64,000 nt of DNA, taken from Luscinia megarhynchos (Eukaryota > Chordata > Aves > Passeriformes > Turdidae). The stretch covers positions 16,041,502 to 16,105,501 of the forward strand of contig CM067570.1 of the NCBI GenBank assembly GCA_034336665.1. The letters run 5' to 3'. Numbering within the stretch: the first letter of the stretch is position 1; each line of letters begins with the position of its first letter. The notes under the pieces are model-generated. The model had not been told where the DNA came from and did not search any database. It saw only the letters and a list, made by a program, of their open reading frames with translations. Shown here in pieces: positions 61,601 to 64,000 of the stretch. Made by a program: the position numbers and the translations under genes.

Positions 61601-64000
61601 TTAACATATAAACTACTGAATATAATTTTTTAAAATTCTATACAATTTAGGAAAACTGTTTGAGTGTCTTCATATCTCATGCAGGGTTCTCCTTGGCTAA
61701 TAGAACCCTCAGCAGATCCTGGAAGTTGCTGAAATAGTTCAGCATTTTCAGATTATTGGCAACGTCAGGGAATTTATGAGCTACTGTAAGTATCCACATT
61801 ACTGAGGAAACTAGCAAGTCTTGTTTTTAGCAATGCAAGTCATCAAGTTTCTATCAGTCTTTTCTCACCAAACACCTTCAGCTGTGTCTCCAGAAGTCCT
61901 CTACCAGAATGTAACAACATAAATATGCAGAGCAGAGCTCTTACAGAGTAACATGCTGCTTTTTCCCAAAGAACTCTTACAAGACACAGCGTTTCTTTTA
62001 AAAGTGATGGGAATGATCAACTGTTAATATTTATTTCTGTAGAAAGAGGTGATCAGGATTCCTACATAACATGAAGTGCTCTACCATCATCTGAAAGAAA
62101 TTAACAAAAACCTCCCTGTGCGTGTGGAATTGTTCCTAAATTGTGAGAAAGCAACTTGGCAAAAGGCAAAGACATCTGTTTTCTGTTCTGTGTGTAAGGT
62201 CAGAGTGAACAGATAGCCATTCACAAACATGTGACCAGGCACTGCTCACAGCATGGAAGATCCTCTGCCTGATAGGGGAGGGATTAAATGCTTGTCTGCT
62301 TTCATATAGATACTACTTCAAAATTTACAATTGGCCAGTGTCTCACTGAAATATGTCTGTTTTAGGCAGAGTTTTAATACTGTCTGACCACAGACTGTTA
62401 GCAACGCAATTCAGGGAGAAATCACTACCATAATCTTCACTTGTTCTCCAGAACTGCATGATTAATAAACTAAACATTTGAATTTATTTTTACAGGCATC
62501 TCTGTATTAAGAAGAAGAATTTAACTACAATAAGCATTGTGATCAATCTGACTATCACTTCATTAATACATTCCTCTTTTATTTCTCAGTGATTTTGCTT
62601 TCCCTTTGCTGGAAGGGCACGAAGCTGCTCCCTGGGAGCTCTGAATGAGCCCACCACAGTTCACAAGAAGGCACCAGACCCTTGGCAGAACAAGCCACAG
62701 CACTACTTAGCAACTGAGATAAGACTTTTGGGGGTTGAAGTTCTTTACTCAAGGCAAGTGGTTGTTAACTGTCTATTTAGTGCACTTGCAATTCCTGAAG
62801 TGATAGTCATTTGGATCTCAGGTAAGCAAAATGTGGCCTACCTTCAATTTATTTTATAATGACTTTTAAGAACTTTGATGAATATATTATATTTTTAATA
62901 TATATTTATATACTATATTTATTTTAAATCTGTTACCGTAAGATTTAATACTATTATCTACAAAAAGTAGTAAAAACTAGGTAAAAAGAAAACTTTTCAA
63001 GACAGTTGCTAAAAACTGCTGTAGAAATCTGCTTGAGTTAGCTCCAGTTTGCCTGTCATCTATTCTTTGCATTCAGAAGCCCAGATGCAGAATAAAAAAA
63101 ATTGCAGCATGCCTACCTTCTCCAGTTAGATTAAGTGCACTAGCTACCATGGTAACCTAAACTATTTTTCTTACTTTGCTCTGTAGGAATGAAAACTGAT
63201 TTAATTCTCCAGAAGGTTGTCACAGTGAAGACAAGTACTATAAGCAATACATTACCGAACCTCAAAAAAGTTAGCTGTTTCTCATTTTTGCTCATTTAGA
63301 ACCATGTTCTTCACCAGCAACATAAAGAAGAGCTGCCTTCATCACATTATGCTTATTAGCTGTGGAAAAGCCTTGATTTCTGTTACAGAGATGAGGACAA
63401 GCAGCAAAGCAGCTTTTCCCTCCCCAAGTTCACACTTCATATGGTGTGACAATTCAACTTTTCCAAACACATTTGGGGAAAAAAGTCACCTAGAGTAAGT
63501 TTAAAGCATAAAAACTTAGGGAAGAAAGATAAAGCTACCTGCACATGGAGAGTGAAAAATGTAAAGATTGCAAATTGAGGTCATCTCTGAGGACCAACAT
63601 GAACTCAGACGACGGGGTCATATTCATCATAAGCTAAAACCCACCCTCACATATTTCAGAATTTGGTCTGATGCTTTGAGGGTCTGTAGACCACTCCAGA
63701 AAACACAAATTGCATCTTAAGAATGGTGGAAGTCAGTATGTGATGGGAGAGCATCCTTTGCTTTGTTACCCCCTTGTTATTCTGACACAATTCAAATAAG
63801 AAACAATTGTTTAGATGGTCCTAATTTTTTGCTTAAAATATTTGAAAGTATTTAGTGATTTGTTAATGTGAGAGCTAATACAAATAAACAGGACCACACT
63901 TCATTGTGTCAGCGGAAGCGAAGACTTTAATGAGGAGGAAATTGTAGCATTATGAATCTGAAGTCCTAAGTCCTAAAAATGTGCAACTCTGGGGAAATCT
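58627..64000 (-). other. RBMS1: RBMS1 intron (partial, runs off right end)
   Basis: The exon that should precede (encoding the end of RRM1 and the inter-RRM linker, ending ...MAK) was looked for and not seen, so the whole stretch is treated as intron. It contains a CR1 3' fragment at 60588-60650 and AT-rich low complexity near 62880-62935. Confidence 0.75.
60588..60650 (-). mobile_element. Short CR1 LINE 3' fragment
   Basis: The minus strand reads GACTTGGTGATCTTTATGG, GTCCCTTCCAGCTTAGATA, TTCTGTGGTTCTGTGATT, the standard order of the CR1 3' terminus. Only about 60 bp are recognisable. It serves as an in-window reference for the orientation of the tail motif in the 51.5-kb SINE. Confidence 0.8.

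Noticed and set aside
58627..64000. Search for the upstream RBMS1 exon encoding the end of RRM1
   Set aside because: No matching translated segment (linker ending MAK before QQEQ) could be found by eye; assumed outside the window.

Overview
This window is vertebrate nuclear DNA, most likely from a songbird. It is AT-rich and CpG-poor, with short exons separated by long introns. There are few interspersed repeats. Those I recognise are 3' fragments of the avian CR1 LINE and one SINE with a tRNA-Ile-like head and a CR1-like tail, a structure I associate with passerines. Nothing bacterial or viral is recognisable: no operon, CRISPR array or IS element.

Two genes, both on the minus strand, can be built exon by exon from splice sites and protein similarity. 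At the left end (523-4088) is the 5' part of ITGB6, integrin beta-6: the signal-peptide exon, the first PSI-domain exon, and an exon carrying the rest of the PSI domain and the start of the hybrid domain. A small CpG cluster and a perfect CArG/TATA-like box (4349-4358) lie just upstream and probably mark the promoter. The rest of ITGB6 lies left of the window.

At 38281-58626 is the 3' part of RBMS1, a single-stranded nucleic-acid-binding protein. Nine coding exons encode the complete second RRM and the whole C-terminal region. Every splice phase closes, giving 819 coding nt, or 272 aa plus stop. The long 3'UTR probably runs down to a poly(A) signal at 32903-32908. The right end (58627-64000) is RBMS1 intron; the exons for the N-terminus and RRM1 lie beyond it. 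The order RBMS1 then ITGB6, both on one strand, matches the vertebrate arrangement I know from human 2q24.

Between the genes (about 4.4-32.9 kb) I find no convincing protein-coding gene. This stretch holds simple repeats (notably a 154-bp (TATATG)n tract), a CR1 fragment, GC-richer patches at 20-21.4 and 27.5-27.7 kb, and two exact matches to the CTCF core consensus in the same orientation.

I found no new biological system. The most unusual local structure is a SINE at 51445-51594 in which 23 bp of the CR1-like tail appears exactly inverted. Also notable are a tandem 5' splice site in RBMS1, a 24-bp near-perfect palindrome 161 nt upstream of an RBMS1 exon, and the compact ITGB6 promoter elements.
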